A stretch of DNA of 64,000 nucleotides from Sthenelais limicola (taxonomy: Eukaryota; Annelida; Polychaeta; Phyllodocida; Sigalionidae): positions 141,780,951 to 141,844,950 of the forward strand of contig OW804096.1 in NCBI GenBank assembly GCA_942159475.1. Reading direction: 5' to 3'. Position numbers and translations under genes: made by a program. This document shows positions 29,089 to 40,636 of the stretch, piece by piece; within the stretch, counting starts at the first letter, position 1; each line of letters begins with the position of its first letter. A model generated the notes under the pieces. That model worked only from the letters and a program-made list of their open reading frames with translations. It was not told where the DNA came from and ran no database searches.

Positions 29089-29236
29089 CTGATCTTATTG
29101 TGAATCTATTGCAACTTGATTATGTTTACATCTCTCCTAGCGTGTTGTTGATCACATCCTTCTCTATCCTCAAATCTCCCTCGACCCTTTCTACCCCCAA
29201 ACAACATGTTTTAACCAAGGAAGGGTCAATGTCCTA
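29089..29236. other. Unassigned sequence
   Basis: Short unique stretch, with no feature seen. Confidence 0.3.
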
Positions 29237-29310
29237 TATAGGTGAGGTCATCAGAGAATGCACAATTCAGCTTTACCAATCCTGAAATAATCCACGTTTA
29301 AAACAAAACT
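29237..29310 (-). mobile_element. F1 end fragment
   Basis: GGTGAGGTCATCAGAGAATG and ACAATTCAGCTTTACCAATC, then decayed interior. The other end is absent. Confidence 0.6.
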
Positions 29311-29639
29311 ATACATTAATATTCAATCTTTCTATCCTTATCCTTTCTATACATACATAATTGTCATTTTCAACATCATGTCATAAATAAAATAAATCCA
29401 TGTTTTATAAGTAGTTTGTTCTAGTTTGTGTAAACTAAAGTATTATTACATTAGCATACATGCCTTTTATAATTAAAGTTTACATATTATGTACAAGAAT
29501 AACGTATGTGTATAAGAATTTGTAAACGGGATAGAGTGTAAAGAATTGCATTGTTGAATTGCATTGTTGGGTTGGATCTTGACCCACAAAAGACATTTTT
29601 TTTTTATTTTTTTTTTTATTTGGTCTTATATTGACAACA
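29311..29639. other. Unassigned AT-rich sequence
   Basis: Nothing recognised beyond T-rich runs (29597-29619). Confidence 0.3.
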
Positions 29640-29731
29640 GTGATTCTCAATGGAATTATAATGGCACTTTGCGGTTTTGAAGCGAGAGACTTTCCCTCCA
29701 TTTGAAGGGACTATCATCTTTGGGCCTAGAC
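29640..29731 (-). mobile_element. F2 right-part fragment
   Basis: Keeps AATGGAATTATAATGGCACT, TTTGCGGTTTTGAAGCGAGA and the TGGGCCTAGACT end. The left half is missing. Confidence 0.78.
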
Positions 29732-29941
29732 TAAATAATGAAGGGTCAACGTCCTATAGATGCTTCACAGAGTAAACCCAATGCAATGCTGTCCCCCGGG
29801 GCAATGCTCCCATTGAAAACATGGCATCGGGAGGAAAACAGGTTCAATTGAATCTTGATTTCCTCCAGTTGTTTATCCTTAGTCTGAGCGAGGAAAAAGG
29901 ACCTGGGATCCTGGGGTACGTTGCGTAATGAATCCCTACAT

Positions 29942-30176
29942 GGATCAGATTTTCAGAAAATGTACTATTGGCAGCTGTACACTTTTAGTAAATTCTGCTA
30001 AATTAGGCTGCAATTTGGTCAATACTAGGTAAATTCGTGTATATTCGGCATCGCATTGATTCTAGCAATCTGTCTGATTAGGTTGAACGGTATTTTGAAC
30101 TTTATTTCCATCTAAAATTTTGGTTATTTGAGAGAATTGGTGAAGGTGAATTGTACATTTTCTGAAAATTTGACCC
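29942..30176 (+). mobile_element. F1 MITE copy, subfamily A
   Basis: Full length with one change in the left end (GGATCAG). TA lies 3 bp outside each end. Confidence 0.88.
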
Positions 30177-30391
30177 ACTTAATAGAGAGATTTAGCCACC
30201 ACAACGCACCAACACAACACTAATGCATCCCCTAACTTTTAGTACATTACTACCGTTGTGGAGATATCTTGTGGTTGCTAAATCTCCTTATTATTTTCCT
30301 ACCTTAGCTAGTTTTCCTTTATTTATCAACAGGTGAGTAAGGAAATCCAATCTAGGCTACTGGGGACTAGCTATAGATCTACGCGATACAT

Positions 30392-30626
30392 GGGTCAGAT
30401 TTTCAGAAAATGTACAATTCGCCTTCACCAATCCCCTCAAATAGCCCTCATTTAAGACTAAATTGAGCTTCAAAATGCTGTTTAACATAATAGAATTTCA
30501 TGATACTTTAAATCAATGCGACACCAAACTCAGATATACCCGGTATACATCATTTTTCAGTCTAATTTAGGAGAATTTTCTAAATGTGTAGACCTGCCAA
30601 TGGTACATTTTCTGAAAATATGACCC
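30392..30626 (-). mobile_element. F1 MITE copy, subfamily C
   Basis: Full length. TA lies 3 bp outside both termini (TA-cat-GGGTCAG and TGACCC-aca-TA). Confidence 0.88.
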
Positions 30627-30848
30627 ACATACATGTATGGGTTATGGTACAATAGTGTAATTTGAGCATTAGTTTACTTAAATTGTGTGAAATTCTTTTT
30701 TTTGTATAAATATTCAATTCATAAGAGCAGTATGTCAGATGGCGTTCCCGGCCTTGGAGTAGGCCCAGCACTGGAAGAGAAGCTGGAAAAGAAGCAGAAA
30801 TAGAAGGAAGAGCAGGAGTAGCAGTAGAAGGGGAAACAGTAGCAGGGG

Positions 30849-30969
30849 TTGGAGCTGGAGCAGGAGCAGGAGCAGGTGCAGGTGCAGGAACAGGAGCAGG
30901 AGCAGGAGCAGGACCAGGAGCAGGACCAGGAGGAGCAGGAGGAGCAAGAGGAGCAGGAGCAGGAGGAGG

Positions 30970-31010
<41 letters not shown>

Positions 31011-31013
31011 AAA

Positions 31014-31077
<64 letters not shown>

Positions 31078-31252
31078 AGCAGGAGCAGGAGCAGGAGGAG
31101 CAGGAGGAGCAGGAGCAGGAACAGGAGCAAGAGCAGGAGCAGGAGCAGGAGCAAGAGCAGGAGCAGGAGCAGCAGGAGCAGGAGCAGGAGGAGCAGGAGC
31201 AGGAGGAGCAGGAGGAGCAGGAGGAGCAGAAGCAGGAGGAGCAGGAGCAGGA

Positions 31253-31302
<50 letters not shown>

Positions 31303-31306
31303 CGGT

Positions 31307-31350
<44 letters not shown>

Positions 31351-31372
31351 AGCAGGAGCAGGAGGGGATGGG
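30849..31372 (+). repeat. (GGAGCA)n hexanucleotide array
   Basis: About 520 bp of GGAGCAGGAGCA with scattered GGAGGAGCA interruptions. Because the unit is six bases without stops, several frames on both strands stay open (Glu-Gln, Ala-Pro, Ser-Cys and Leu repeats). I regard these as artefacts, not proteins. Confidence 0.92.
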
Positions 31373-31629
31373 CAGACGAGGGAAGGATGACACAGGAGAT
31401 CAAGGGAGCAGACAAATTGGGTAAAAATGGAGAATAAGAAAGACCCAATGAAAACTAAAAAAGGTAAAGAAAGAGAGACATAGGGAGGAAGACGATTGTA
31501 CAAAGTCATCAGAATTCCCACTATTTCCAAACATTATGCAATAAAATGTCCTGAATACTTAGTTCTGAAAGCTGCCACTGACAGACGCTGCATCAAACAC
31601 TGACAACAAACAACAAGTGGTCGATAGTT
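31373..31629. other. Unassigned sequence
   Basis: Degenerate purine-rich edge of the array, then unique sequence without signals. Confidence 0.35.
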
Positions 31630-31864
31630 GGGTCAGACTTTCAGAAAATGTACAATTCCCCTTCACCAATCCTCTTCAATAACCCAAATTTTAAACGAAA
31701 ATTAAGTTAAAAATACAGTTTAACCTAACCAAACAGATTGCTAAAATCAATGCAAAGCTGAATATACTTGAATTTACCTAGTATTGACCAAATTGCAGCC
31801 TAATTTAGCAGAATTTGCTAAATGTGACCAGCTGCCAATTGTATATTTTCTGAAAGTCTGACCC
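31630..31864 (-). mobile_element. F1 MITE copy, subfamily A
   Basis: Full length. Both ends share the same variant (CAGACTTTCAG and CTGAAAGTCTG), so the inverted repeats still pair perfectly at that point. Confidence 0.88.
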
Positions 31865-32004
31865 AGTTACCTAGACCGATCAAGGAATGTGATCCCTCAG
31901 CAAATTATATAGTCTTTCCTTCCTCTGCCTAAGTAGGCACTTTATGCCTTGTTTTTTTGTTCTCACATACTGGCCCTTAGACTACCAGCATCTTTTACGC
32001 ATAT

Positions 32005-32158
32005 GGGTCAGATTTTCAGAAAATGTACAATTGGCAGCTCTATACATTTGGGAAATTCTGCTTAATTTATTCTGTTTTAAACATTATTGTCGGCTGAAAT
32101 TTGGGTTATTTGAAAGGATTGGTGAAGGTGAATTGTACATTTTCTGGCGACTTCACCC
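32005..32158 (+). mobile_element. F1 copy, internally deleted
   Basis: 154 bp. Both ends are present, but about 80 bp of the centre is missing. The right end is of the alternative type (TCTGGCGACTTCACCC) while the left is standard. Confidence 0.82.
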
Positions 32159-32322
32159 ATTTAGGGAATGCTGCTAAATTGGACAGAACATGATGAGTAC
32201 CAGGTACATCTGAGCATATAAAATATTGTGTTGATTCAGACAATCAGATTGCTTATGTTTAAATGAACTTTGAACCTCATTTCCTTAGAGGTTTAATGAA
32301 AGCGAATTGTGCATTTTCTGAG
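32159..32322 (+). mobile_element. Degraded F1 remnant
   Basis: Directly abuts the previous copy. The F1 interior is recognisable (GAGTACCAGGTACATCTGAG and GAAAGCGAATTGTGCATTTT), but the left end is lost. Confidence 0.65.
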
Positions 32323-32479
32323 GTGGTGAGATGGTAAAGTAAGAGAAGGGTAATGGGGTGAGGAGAACAAGGCAGGAAGAGTTTTGGTCACAGGTGACAT
32401 ACCACGCCTCTAGCGGAACATCTGCCACTCAGTCACTTTCACTTTCATTTCTGAACTACGCTTTAATTTCCCCTCTCTC

Positions 32480-32590
32480 TCCCAGTCCTCTTTCTCTGTG
32501 TCTCTCTGTGTCTCTCTGTGTCGTCTCTCTGTGTCTCTCTGTGTCGTCTCTCTGTGTCTCTCTGTGTCGTCTCTCTGTGTCTCTGTATTT
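32480..32590 (+). repeat. (CTCTGTGTCTCTCTGTGTCGT) minisatellite
   Basis: About four to five units of 21-22 bp with a CGTC at each junction. Strongly strand-asymmetric. Confidence 0.88.
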
Positions 32591-32617
32591 CTGTCAGTCT
32601 CAGAATAAAAATAATAA

Positions 32618-32770
32618 TAATATAACATTTAAAAATATAGAAATACTTATTAGGTGTCCTAGTGTTTACTATCATTGGAATCACCTTGATCTCCTCTTTT
32701 CAAATATGGTGATATCTCAAAATCCATATTTTGCGATTCATGACTCATTTTCCTAAAAACCGGATCACAT
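32618..32770 (+). mobile_element. F3 right-part fragment
   Basis: TATAGAAATACTTATTAGGT through TTTTGCGATTCATGACTCAT and the terminal CCTAAAAACCGGATCAC. The left 250 bp are missing. Confidence 0.75.
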
Positions 32771-34530
32771 GGGGTAAAAACATAGAGAACGATCTAAGAT
32801 TAAGAGGCTTTTTATTTGTCTTTAAAGGGTTTAAAGGTATAGCAGTAGTTGTGAGTTTATAAGAGGAAGACAAAATGGTCGACATATCATTATAAGACTA
32901 ACAAGAGCCTTCGGCCGAGCCCCTCCATCAGAAAAACAGATCATAATGAAAAAACCATCAGGAGAATAGAGATCAAAAGGCAGTTTTGGATCTAATAAAA
33001 GCACCCATTTATGAAATGTAGTGATAGAGAGGCTATTGTATTATAAACTTTGGTGTTGCCTCAGCCCTTCATAGCCTATACCAAAATATTATATGTAGCC
33101 TAGCTATTATATTTTTTGTTTAGAGTTTCTTTTTTATTTCAACATAATTAGGCTACTATATTTTCTGTTTAGAGGCTCTTTATTTATTTTTCCCCTCTAG
33201 TCTTAGCTCTTTTTTTGCTTGACCCCCATTGATTATAACATTCATTGTATGATGACAATGTGCATGCCTGCCTACTATGATTAAACTGTCATTTTATGGA
33301 AGATTTGCTGTATTTATACAAATTGATAAAACAATGTTTTAGTTTAGTCATGCCATTTAGTGAGTTAAAGAAATATATATATAGCAAAGTCTAGGCCCCC
33401 TATATGTCATTGGTGCTCAATTTATATTTATTCCCATGTCTAAAACAACTATTGTTATGAAATAGACATTTTTTTCAGTTCCTGGGAGGTGGCTTTAAAA
33501 AAAATAAAAAAAGTTACCACCCCCCTAACTAATTTTTCAGCCCGATAATCGGAAACACACCTATTTTCTTTTTTGGCCTGATACAGCTCATTTAATATTT
33601 CGAATACATACATACCACCTATAGGACGAAAAAAACTGAGAAAAAGAGCTTTACAATTGTCTATAACAAAGTTGTGAGAAATACTGGTATGGTAATCTAT
33701 GTGGCCAGTCCATGTGTTGACATCTCAGCGGTACAGAAGTGTTGATTTTGAAGTGCAGTCCTCCAAAGCTCTATAAAAATAGACCATGCGCACACGCATA
33801 TATGTATATGTGACCAGGTATTCCCCAATACTTCAATGGGCAATGACAGGGCACTGGTGCAGTGGTATGCAGAGCAAAAATTGATGCCGAGTTTATTACT
33901 TTCAATCAGTTTTTCTTCATTTGAATTGTTTCCCCAGGTGATATGATACTTTTAGAGGGTGTATCTCAAGGATAGTCATTATACTTCAGGATCTTCCACA
34001 GCTGATAATGCATCTTTAAGGAGCGCCGACAAAACGTTGCCAATATCACGCTTGACTCTTAACTCACTGAGTTCAAGAGGGCGCGGGAAAAAGTGTAGTT
34101 AAGGACTCAGGATAGTTGCGCGGTTACTGTCATTTTAGACAACATCATCGGGACCGACGCAAAACATCGAGAATTTCGTAGAAAATTGGAAGGAGCAGCC
34201 TAACAAACCTATCTTTTGATTGTAAAAAAATTCTTTCTATGACTTTGCCACAATAATAGATGATTGTTTGTGCTCGTACAGGCACTACTATAATAAACCA
34301 AACAAACACCACTGTCTCCCAGCATACATCTCTCGAACGGCGTGCGCATAAAAACGACTTCAATCGGAAGTAGAGTGGAGAAAGCCGAGCCTCCTTTAAA
34401 GAGTAAGGTAACAAGAGTTCATTTCTTCCAGTTGTTACCATGAATTTAGAATATATATAACTACAAGAGGGTGTTTTACTGAGATTACTACATGAAATAA
34501 AATTGAATGAAATATAGTGACTTAGGTATA
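32771..34530. other. Longest stretch without a recognised repeat family
   Basis: No transposon family, no convincing exon. An E2F-like word (GCGCGGGAAA, about 34081-34090), a CCAAT (about 34039) and an ETS-like CGGAAGT (about 34365) lie in a moderately GC-richer part, 34020-34400. A minus-strand frame at 34145-34441 has no recognisable domain. A host promoter or first exon is conceivable, but I cannot support one. Confidence 0.35.
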
Positions 34531-34531
34531 T

Positions 34532-34729
34532 GGGTCAAATTTTCGGAAAATGTACAATATATTAGCAGCTTTACACATTTAGGAAATTGTGTTAAATTGG
34601 GCTCGAAATGGATTTGTAGTATCTGTTTTGCTATGTTAAATTGCATGTTGAAGCTCATTTTTGTCTTAAATGTGGGTTATTTGAGAGTATTGGTGAAGGC
34701 GAATTGTACATTTTCTGAAGATCTGACCC
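34532..34729 (+). mobile_element. F1 MITE copy, subfamily C, internal deletion
   Basis: Both ends present, with about 40 bp of the middle missing. TA lies 3 bp outside both termini. Confidence 0.85.
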
Positions 34730-34837
34730 GTATATAGTAAGTAATAAGTCATTCTTACAGTCATACAGAACAGCATGATCTACATTAACTTTACCTCGAT
34801 TCACACGAAGGACATATTAAATGTGAAAAATAAAGTC

Positions 34838-35186
34838 AATAGGGGAGTTGCATAGCCGCCATTTTGAATCTTGATTCGCATGGAATTATGGGAGTAAGGG
34901 TACAGTATAAAATCTATAGAAAACATGTTATGTTCAGCATGGATTATTTATCAATGTTCTAATGTCAATATCCATGTGTTATACATGTTTCCATAATACT
35001 TGACTTCATCTTTCCCATCATGCATTTGGTTTTCAAAGATCATCTATACAAGCTATGATATTGGTGAAAATAATTTAGCAATTTTCGATAAAATATTGCC
35101 AAATATTTGTATGTGACATTTCATCAAAATCCGTCCCAGCATGCACTGTGACAGACATGCGCAGTGAGACATGCAACTCCCCTATT
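34838..35186 (+). mobile_element. F4 MITE copy, full length
   Basis: About 349 bp from AATAGGGGAGTTGCATAGCC to GACATGCAACTCCCCTATT with matching 16-bp inverted ends. The interior includes CCCATCATGCATTTGGTTTT and GACATGCGCAGTGAG. Confidence 0.87.
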
Positions 35187-35698
35187 CGGTACGATATGGT
35201 TATCATTTCTGGGTGCATTCGTTGCAATGGTATTCTAACTCATATTCATGATGGTCCAAAAATAGACAAAATAATATTCAGACAAGATACTTTATAGTCA
35301 GGAAAAAGATAAACCACCAGACCTGACAAACAGTTGGCTAAATAATGAATATAATTTGGTCGAAATCATGTAGATTACTTTGAAAAAATATTCAAGTTAA
35401 TATGTATGTTTTACAAATTCCAAGCCGAAACTAGTAATCGAAACTTGTTGAACGATAAAACACAGCCAGAATTTATTACATTTCTTTGAAGGGCAGCGAA
35501 TAAAATAATACTAAAATCAATTCAACCATATGCGTTTTAAACTGATATAAACTCGATCTGATGATAAAAGACGACAAAACTATTTAATTATGAAATAATG
35601 ACCGTTGTTAGGTGTACATCTATCATTTAAATACATTTTAATGTACAAGAATTCACAGCAGTAAATCAGTAATCGCACTCTAAGGCGGACTTTTATTA
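35187..35698. other. Unassigned AT-rich sequence
   Basis: No gene or family recognised. Confidence 0.3.
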
Positions 35699-35912
35699 GT
35701 GCAGCTAAAAAATTTCGCCAAATATTTTGCGGAGAAAAAAATTCGCGGAGGAAAAGTTTCGCGATTGAACACCATCTCGAAATTTAAGCTGCAATACACT
35801 ACAATAGAGTAGGGATTTATGGAAATATTTTCGTGGAGAAAAAAATTCGCGGTGTCAGACACAATTTCACGGATTTCGCGGTAATTTAGCCCGCGAATTT
35901 TTTTAGCTGCAC
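35699..35912. mobile_element. Foldback element with TTCGCGG motifs
   Basis: Inverted ends of about 20 bp: GTGCAGCTAAAAAATTTCGC and the complement of GCGAATTTTTTTAGCTGCAC. The interior repeats AAAAAAATTCGCGG and ATTTCGCGG several times in both directions (about 35735, 35757, 35842, 35874), so the element can fold on itself. Superfamily unknown; no clear target duplication. Confidence 0.65.
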
Positions 35913-35941
35913 ATACTTTTCGGTACTAAAAGTGTGCGTAT

Positions 35942-36353
35942 GGGTCAGATTTTCCAAAAATGTACAACTGGCAGCTGTACACATTAAGTAAATTCTACTA
36001 AATTAGGCTACAATTTGGTCAATACTTGGTAAATTCGAGTATTTTCGGCATTGCATTGATTCTAGCAATTAGTTTGGCTAAGTTGAACTTCATCTTCGTC
36101 TGAAATTTGGGTTATTTGAAAAATTAAATAAAAGCTGCAATTTAGCCAATACTAGGTAAATTCGGCATTGCATGCAAAATTTAGCTGCAATTTGACCAAT
36201 ACAAGGTAAATTTGAGTATATTCAGCATTGCATTGATTCTAGCAATCTGTTTGGCTAAGTTAAACTGTATTTTGAACTTTATTTTCGTTTAAAATTTGGC
36301 TTATTGGAGAGGATTGGCGAAGGTGACTTGTACATTTTCTGTAAATCTGACCC
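35942..36353 (+). mobile_element. F1 copy with internal partial duplication
   Basis: 412 bp with standard outer ends. The segment GCTGCAATTTGGTCAATACT through the GGTAAATTC...GGCATTGCAT block occurs three times (starting near 36006, 36134 and 36184), suggesting slippage or fusion of copies. Confidence 0.8.
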
Positions 36354-36664
36354 ATACAAACCTAAGGATGGGCTAACGACCAGCGGGAGGGTGTGGGAGG
36401 GAGGGAGTCTATAGAGGGAGGGTGGGTGTGGGGTGGGGTGGGGTACACATAAAATGCATATAAAGGTGTCGTAGCATGGTTTATACCCACTGCCCTGAGA
36501 GAGGTCAATCACAACACTAACTGTCGCTCAAGGAAATCATCACATCTTCATTTCATTGGTTTCCTGGGAATCGGAGAGGTTTAGGGCCGAGTAACAACCA
36601 TAGGTTGGGTGGTAACAATGCACTTGTAGGGATGTGACTCCATAGTGTAGGTCTTTTAACTCTG
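36354..36664. other. Unassigned sequence with a G-rich tract
   Basis: 36400-36445 holds GGGAGGGAGGG and GGTGGGGTGGGGTGGGG words. Otherwise nothing recognised. Confidence 0.35.
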
Positions 36665-36878
36665 CAGTCTAGGCCCAAACCCTCAGATCAGATGGTATGA
36701 AAAATGGTATGTCAGTGATTTGACGCCTACGTCGCTAATCGGTTTCCTGGCCAAGGACTTTTAATTGGAATATAATGACATTTTGCGGTCTTAAGGGAAT
36801 TATAATGGCACTTTGCAGTTTGAGGCAAGAGGCTTTACCTTCGTTTGAAGGGACTCTCTCAAGTTTGGGCCTAGACTG
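36665..36878 (-). mobile_element. F2 MITE copy
   Basis: Full length, from CAGTCTAGGCCCAAACCCTC to GGGCCTAGACTG. No clear duplication at the flanks. Confidence 0.87.
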
Positions 36879-37194
36879 CGCTCACGGTTTTCTCCGTTTT
36901 CTCTCAACCTATTCCACTTCCAATTTATATAATTATGTATAGATATAACAGCCATAAGAGAGAGAGAGAGATATTAATAAACCCAGTCCGTCATACCCTA
37001 TACCCCAACCCCAAACACTGACCAACCCCTATGGCAACACTTGCAGCCCGGGTCAGGGAATGGGGTCAAGGATCTCCAAAAGCTAGGTAGCTCTGAGAAA
37101 GGCAATTACATTTGGTATTAAACGTCAGGGGTGGGGCCGAGGCCATGGCAAGTGTTTTATAAATACAAGTGGTTTATTGTTAGCAGGAGGGAAG
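36879..37194. other. Unassigned sequence
   Basis: Nothing recognised except a short (AG)n near 36958. Confidence 0.3.
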
Positions 37195-38312
37195 CTGTAG
37201 AGCAGAGGAGGGAGAGACAGGGGGAGAGAGATGGGGAGAGAGAGGAGGAGAGGTGGGGAGAGAGATGGGGAGAGATGGGGAGAGAGAGGGGGAGAGACAG
37301 GGGGGGAGAGGGAGAGAGAGGGGGGAGACAGGGGGAGAGAGAGGGGGAGGGAGGGAGGGGGAGAGAGAGGGGGAAAGAGAGGGGGAGAGAGAGGGGGAGA
37401 GAGAGGGGGAGAGAGAGGGGGAGAGAGAGGGGGAGAGACAGGGGGAGAGAGAGGGGGAGAGAGAGGGGGAGAGAGATTGGGAGAGATAGGGGGAGAGAGA
37501 GGGAGAGAGAGGGAGAGAGAGATGGGGAGAGAGAGAGGGAGAGAGAGGGGGAGAGAGAGGAGGGAGAGATAGGGGGAGAGAGAGGGGGAGAGAGGGGGAG
37601 AGACAGGGGGAGAGAGAGGGAGAGAGAGGGGGAGAGAGAGGGGGAGAGAGAGGGGGAGAGAGATGGGGAGAGAGATGGGGAGAGAGATTGGGAGAGATAG
37701 GGGGAGAGAGAGGGGGAGAGAGAGGGGGAGAGAGAGGGGGAGAGAGATGGGGAGAGAGAGGTGGAGAGACAGGGGGAGAGAGAGGGGGAGAGAGAGGGGG
37801 AGAGAGATGGGGAGAGAGAGGGGGAGAGAGGGGGAAGAGACAGGGGGAGAGAGATGGGGAGACAGAGGAGGGAGAGAGATGGGGAGACAGGGGGAGAGAG
37901 AGGGGGAGAGACAGGGGGAGAGAGATGGGGAGAGAGAGGGGGGGAGACAGGGGGAGAGACAGGGGGAGAGACAGGGGGAGAGAGGGGGAAGAGACAGGGG
38001 GAGAGAGATGGGGAGACAGAGGAGGGAGAGAGATGGGGAGACAGGGGGAGAGAGAGGGGGGAGAGAGAGGGGGAGAGAGAGGGAGAGAGATGGGGAGAGA
38101 GAGGAGGGAGAGAGATGGGGAGAGATGGGGAGAGAGGGGGAGAGAGAGGGAAAGAGAGGGGGAGAGAGAGGGGAAGAGAGAGGGGGAGAGAGAGGGGGGA
38201 GAGAGGGGAAGAGAGGTGGAGAGAGAGGGGGAGAGAGAGGGGGAGAGAGAGGGAGAGAGAGGGAGAGAGAGGTGGAGAGACAGGGGAAGAGACAGGGGGA
38301 GAGAGAGGGACT
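37195..38312 (+). repeat. (GGGGGAGAGAGA)n polypurine satellite
   Basis: About 1.1 kb of 12-bp-like GAGAGAGGGGGA words with ATGGGGAG and ACAGGGGG variants. A block around GGGGGAAGAGACAGGGGGAG recurs about 154 bp later (37831 and 37985). The very long Ser/Pro/Leu frame on the minus strand and the Arg/Glu/Gly frames on the plus strand are compositional. Confidence 0.92.
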
Positions 38313-38325
38313 ATGAGGCACTACT

Positions 38326-39935
38326 GGATTATGGACAGAGAGAGATGGACAGAGAGAGATGGATAGAGAGATGGACAGGGAGAGATGGATAGAGAGATGG
38401 ACAGGGAGAGATGGAGGGAGAGTGATGAACAGGGAGAGATGGATGGAGAGAGATAGACAGGGAGAGATGGACAGGGAGAGATGGACAGGGAGAGATGGAT
38501 GGAGAAAGATAGACAGGGAGAGTGATGAACAGGGAGAGATGGACAGGGAGAGATGGATGGAAAGAGAGAGACAGGGAGAGATGGACAGGGAGAGATGGAT
38601 GGAGAGATGGACAGGGAGAGTGATGAACAGGGAGAGATGGACAGGGAGAGATGGACAGGGAGAGATGGACAGGGAGATAGGACAGGGAGAGATGGACAGG
38701 GAGAGATGGATAGAGATGGATAGAGAGATGGACAGGGAGAGATGGAGGGAGAGTGATGAACAGGGAGAGATGGATGGAGAGAGATAGACAGGGAGAGATG
38801 GACAGGGAGAGATGGACAGGGAGAGATGGATGGAGAAAGATAGACAGGGAGAGTGATGAACAGGGAGAGATGGACAGGGAGAGATGGATGGAAAGAGAGA
38901 GACAGGGAGAGATGGACAGGGAGAGATGGATGGAGAGATGGACAGGGAGAGTGATGAACAGGGAGAGATGGACAGGGAGAGATGGACAGGGAGAGATGGA
39001 CAGGGAGATAGGACAGGGAGAGATGGACAGGGAGAGATGGACAGGGAGAGATGGACAGGGAGAGATGGACAGGGAGAGATGGACAGGGAGAGATGGACAG
39101 GGAGAGTGATGAACAGGGAGAGATGGACAGGGGGAGATGGACAGGGAGAGAGGGACAGGGAGAGATGGACAGGGAGAGATGGACAGTGAGAGATGGACAG
39201 GGAGAGATGGACAGTGAGAGATGGACATGGAGAGATGGACAGGGAGAGATGGACAGGGAGAGAGATGGACGGAGAGAGATGGACAGGGAGAGATGGACAG
39301 GGAGAGATGGACAGGGAGAGATGGACAGGGAGAGATGGACAGGGAGAGATGGACAGGGAGAGAAGGACAGGGAGAGATGGACAGAGAGAGATGGACAGGG
39401 AGAGATGGACAGGGAGAGATGGACAGGGAGAGATGTACAAGGGGAGATGGACAGGGAGAGATGGACAGAGAGAGATGGACAGGGAGAGATGGATAGAGAG
39501 AGATGGACAGGGAGAGATGGACAGGGAGAGATGGATAGAGAGAGATGGACAGAGAGAGATGGACAGGGAGAGTTGGACAGGGAGAGATGAACAGGGAGAG
39601 ATGGATGGAGAGAGATGGACAGGGAGAGTTGGACAGGGAGAGATGGATGGAGAGATGGACAGGAAGAGATGGACAGGGAGAGATGGACAGGGAGAGATGG
39701 ACAGGGAGAGATGGACAGGGAGAGATGGACAGGGAGAGATGGACAGGGAGAGATGGACAGGGAGAGATGGACAGGGAGAGATAGACAGGGAGAGATGGAC
39801 AGGGAGAGATGGACAGGGAGAGATGGACAGGGAGAGATGGACAGGGAGAGATGGACAGGGAGAGATGGACAGGGAGAGATGGACAGGGAGAGATGGACAG
39901 GGAGAGATGGACAGGGAGAGATGGACGGAGAAAGA
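38326..39935 (+). repeat. 14-bp minisatellite GACAGGGAGAGATG
   Basis: About 1.6 kb, more than 100 units. Variants such as AGTGATGAACAGGGAGAG mark positions. The pattern GGAGGGAGAGTGATGAAC at 38413 recurs at 38744, and AGGGAGATAGGACAGG at 38671 recurs at 39002, both 331 bp apart. Not coding despite long open frames on both strands. Confidence 0.93.
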
Positions 39936-39972
39936 TGTACAATTTCCCTTCACCAATCTTCTCAAATAAATT
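39936..39972 (-). mobile_element. F1 end fragment abutting the minisatellite
   Basis: GATGTACAATTTCCCTTCAC and CAATCTTCTCAAATAA match the F1 left region directly after its terminal TIR. The outermost 20 bp are replaced by the last minisatellite unit. Confidence 0.7.
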
Positions 39973-40159
39973 ATTCTATAAATACCCTCTTTGCTCTTTC
40001 ACTAGTTTAAAAAAATACATATTTCACTTTATTTTCCATCATTTGTTTTCGTCGCCAGTGACAATAATTTTTAGATAAGATTTAAATATATAAGTAATTC
40101 ATATATTTTATGATATCTCAGGGACACTGTGGCATCCATAGGAAGATCTGGCACGCCAG

Positions 40160-40232
40160 AATTGGACAACCAATTGTTTTGTAAAAGTCTGACAATAAAG
40201 AATGTTTGAATTGAATTGAGTTGAATTGAATC
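40160..40232 (+). repeat. LINE 3'-tail remnant
   Basis: GTCTGACAATAAAGAATGTT is followed by (TTGAA)n units, a pentanucleotide tail such as non-LTR elements leave. No coding remnant is visible. Confidence 0.45.
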
Positions 40233-40236
40233 ATAT

Positions 40237-40636
40237 GTGATGTGTTTCAGGAAAATGAGTCATAAGTCGCAAAAAATAGATTTTGAGATACCATTATATT
40301 TGCAAAGATGAGATCAAGCCGATTCCAATGATAGTAAACAGTCTAATAATCTTATAATTATTTCTAGATTTTAAGTTTGATATTTTCGTTTTTGAAAAAA
40401 AAGTTTCCAATATTTCTGGGGTCACTAAACAGTAAAGTAACTAAATGTAGTCCATATGAGGACCTTTAAAACGAAAGGATATACTACATAGATTGTCCTG
40501 AAATTTGATACATCGGTTGATAAGTGACAAACTCCCCAAAATCAGAACATTCCAATAATGTCATCTTGTAAAAAAAAACACTTTGAAAAATATCAATTTT
40601 GCGACTTATGACTCATTTTCCTGAAACACATCACAT
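40237..40636 (-). mobile_element. F3 MITE copy, full length
   Basis: 400 bp with matching inverted ends of about 36 bp (TGATGTGTTTCAGGAAAATG and its complement). TA-rich flanks. Confidence 0.88.

Noticed and set aside
30580..31530. Ala-Pro, Ser-Cys, Leu and Glu-Gln repeat proteins over the GGAGCA array
   Set aside because: A six-base unit without stops keeps several frames on both strands open. The non-repeat ends have no protein-like content.
37125..39965. A 946-codon minus-strand frame rich in Ser, Pro and Leu, and several long Arg/Glu/Gly frames on the plus strand
   Set aside because: The whole span is polypurine minisatellite without stop-forming words. Several frames on both strands are open at once, and no domain, start context or non-repetitive part exists.
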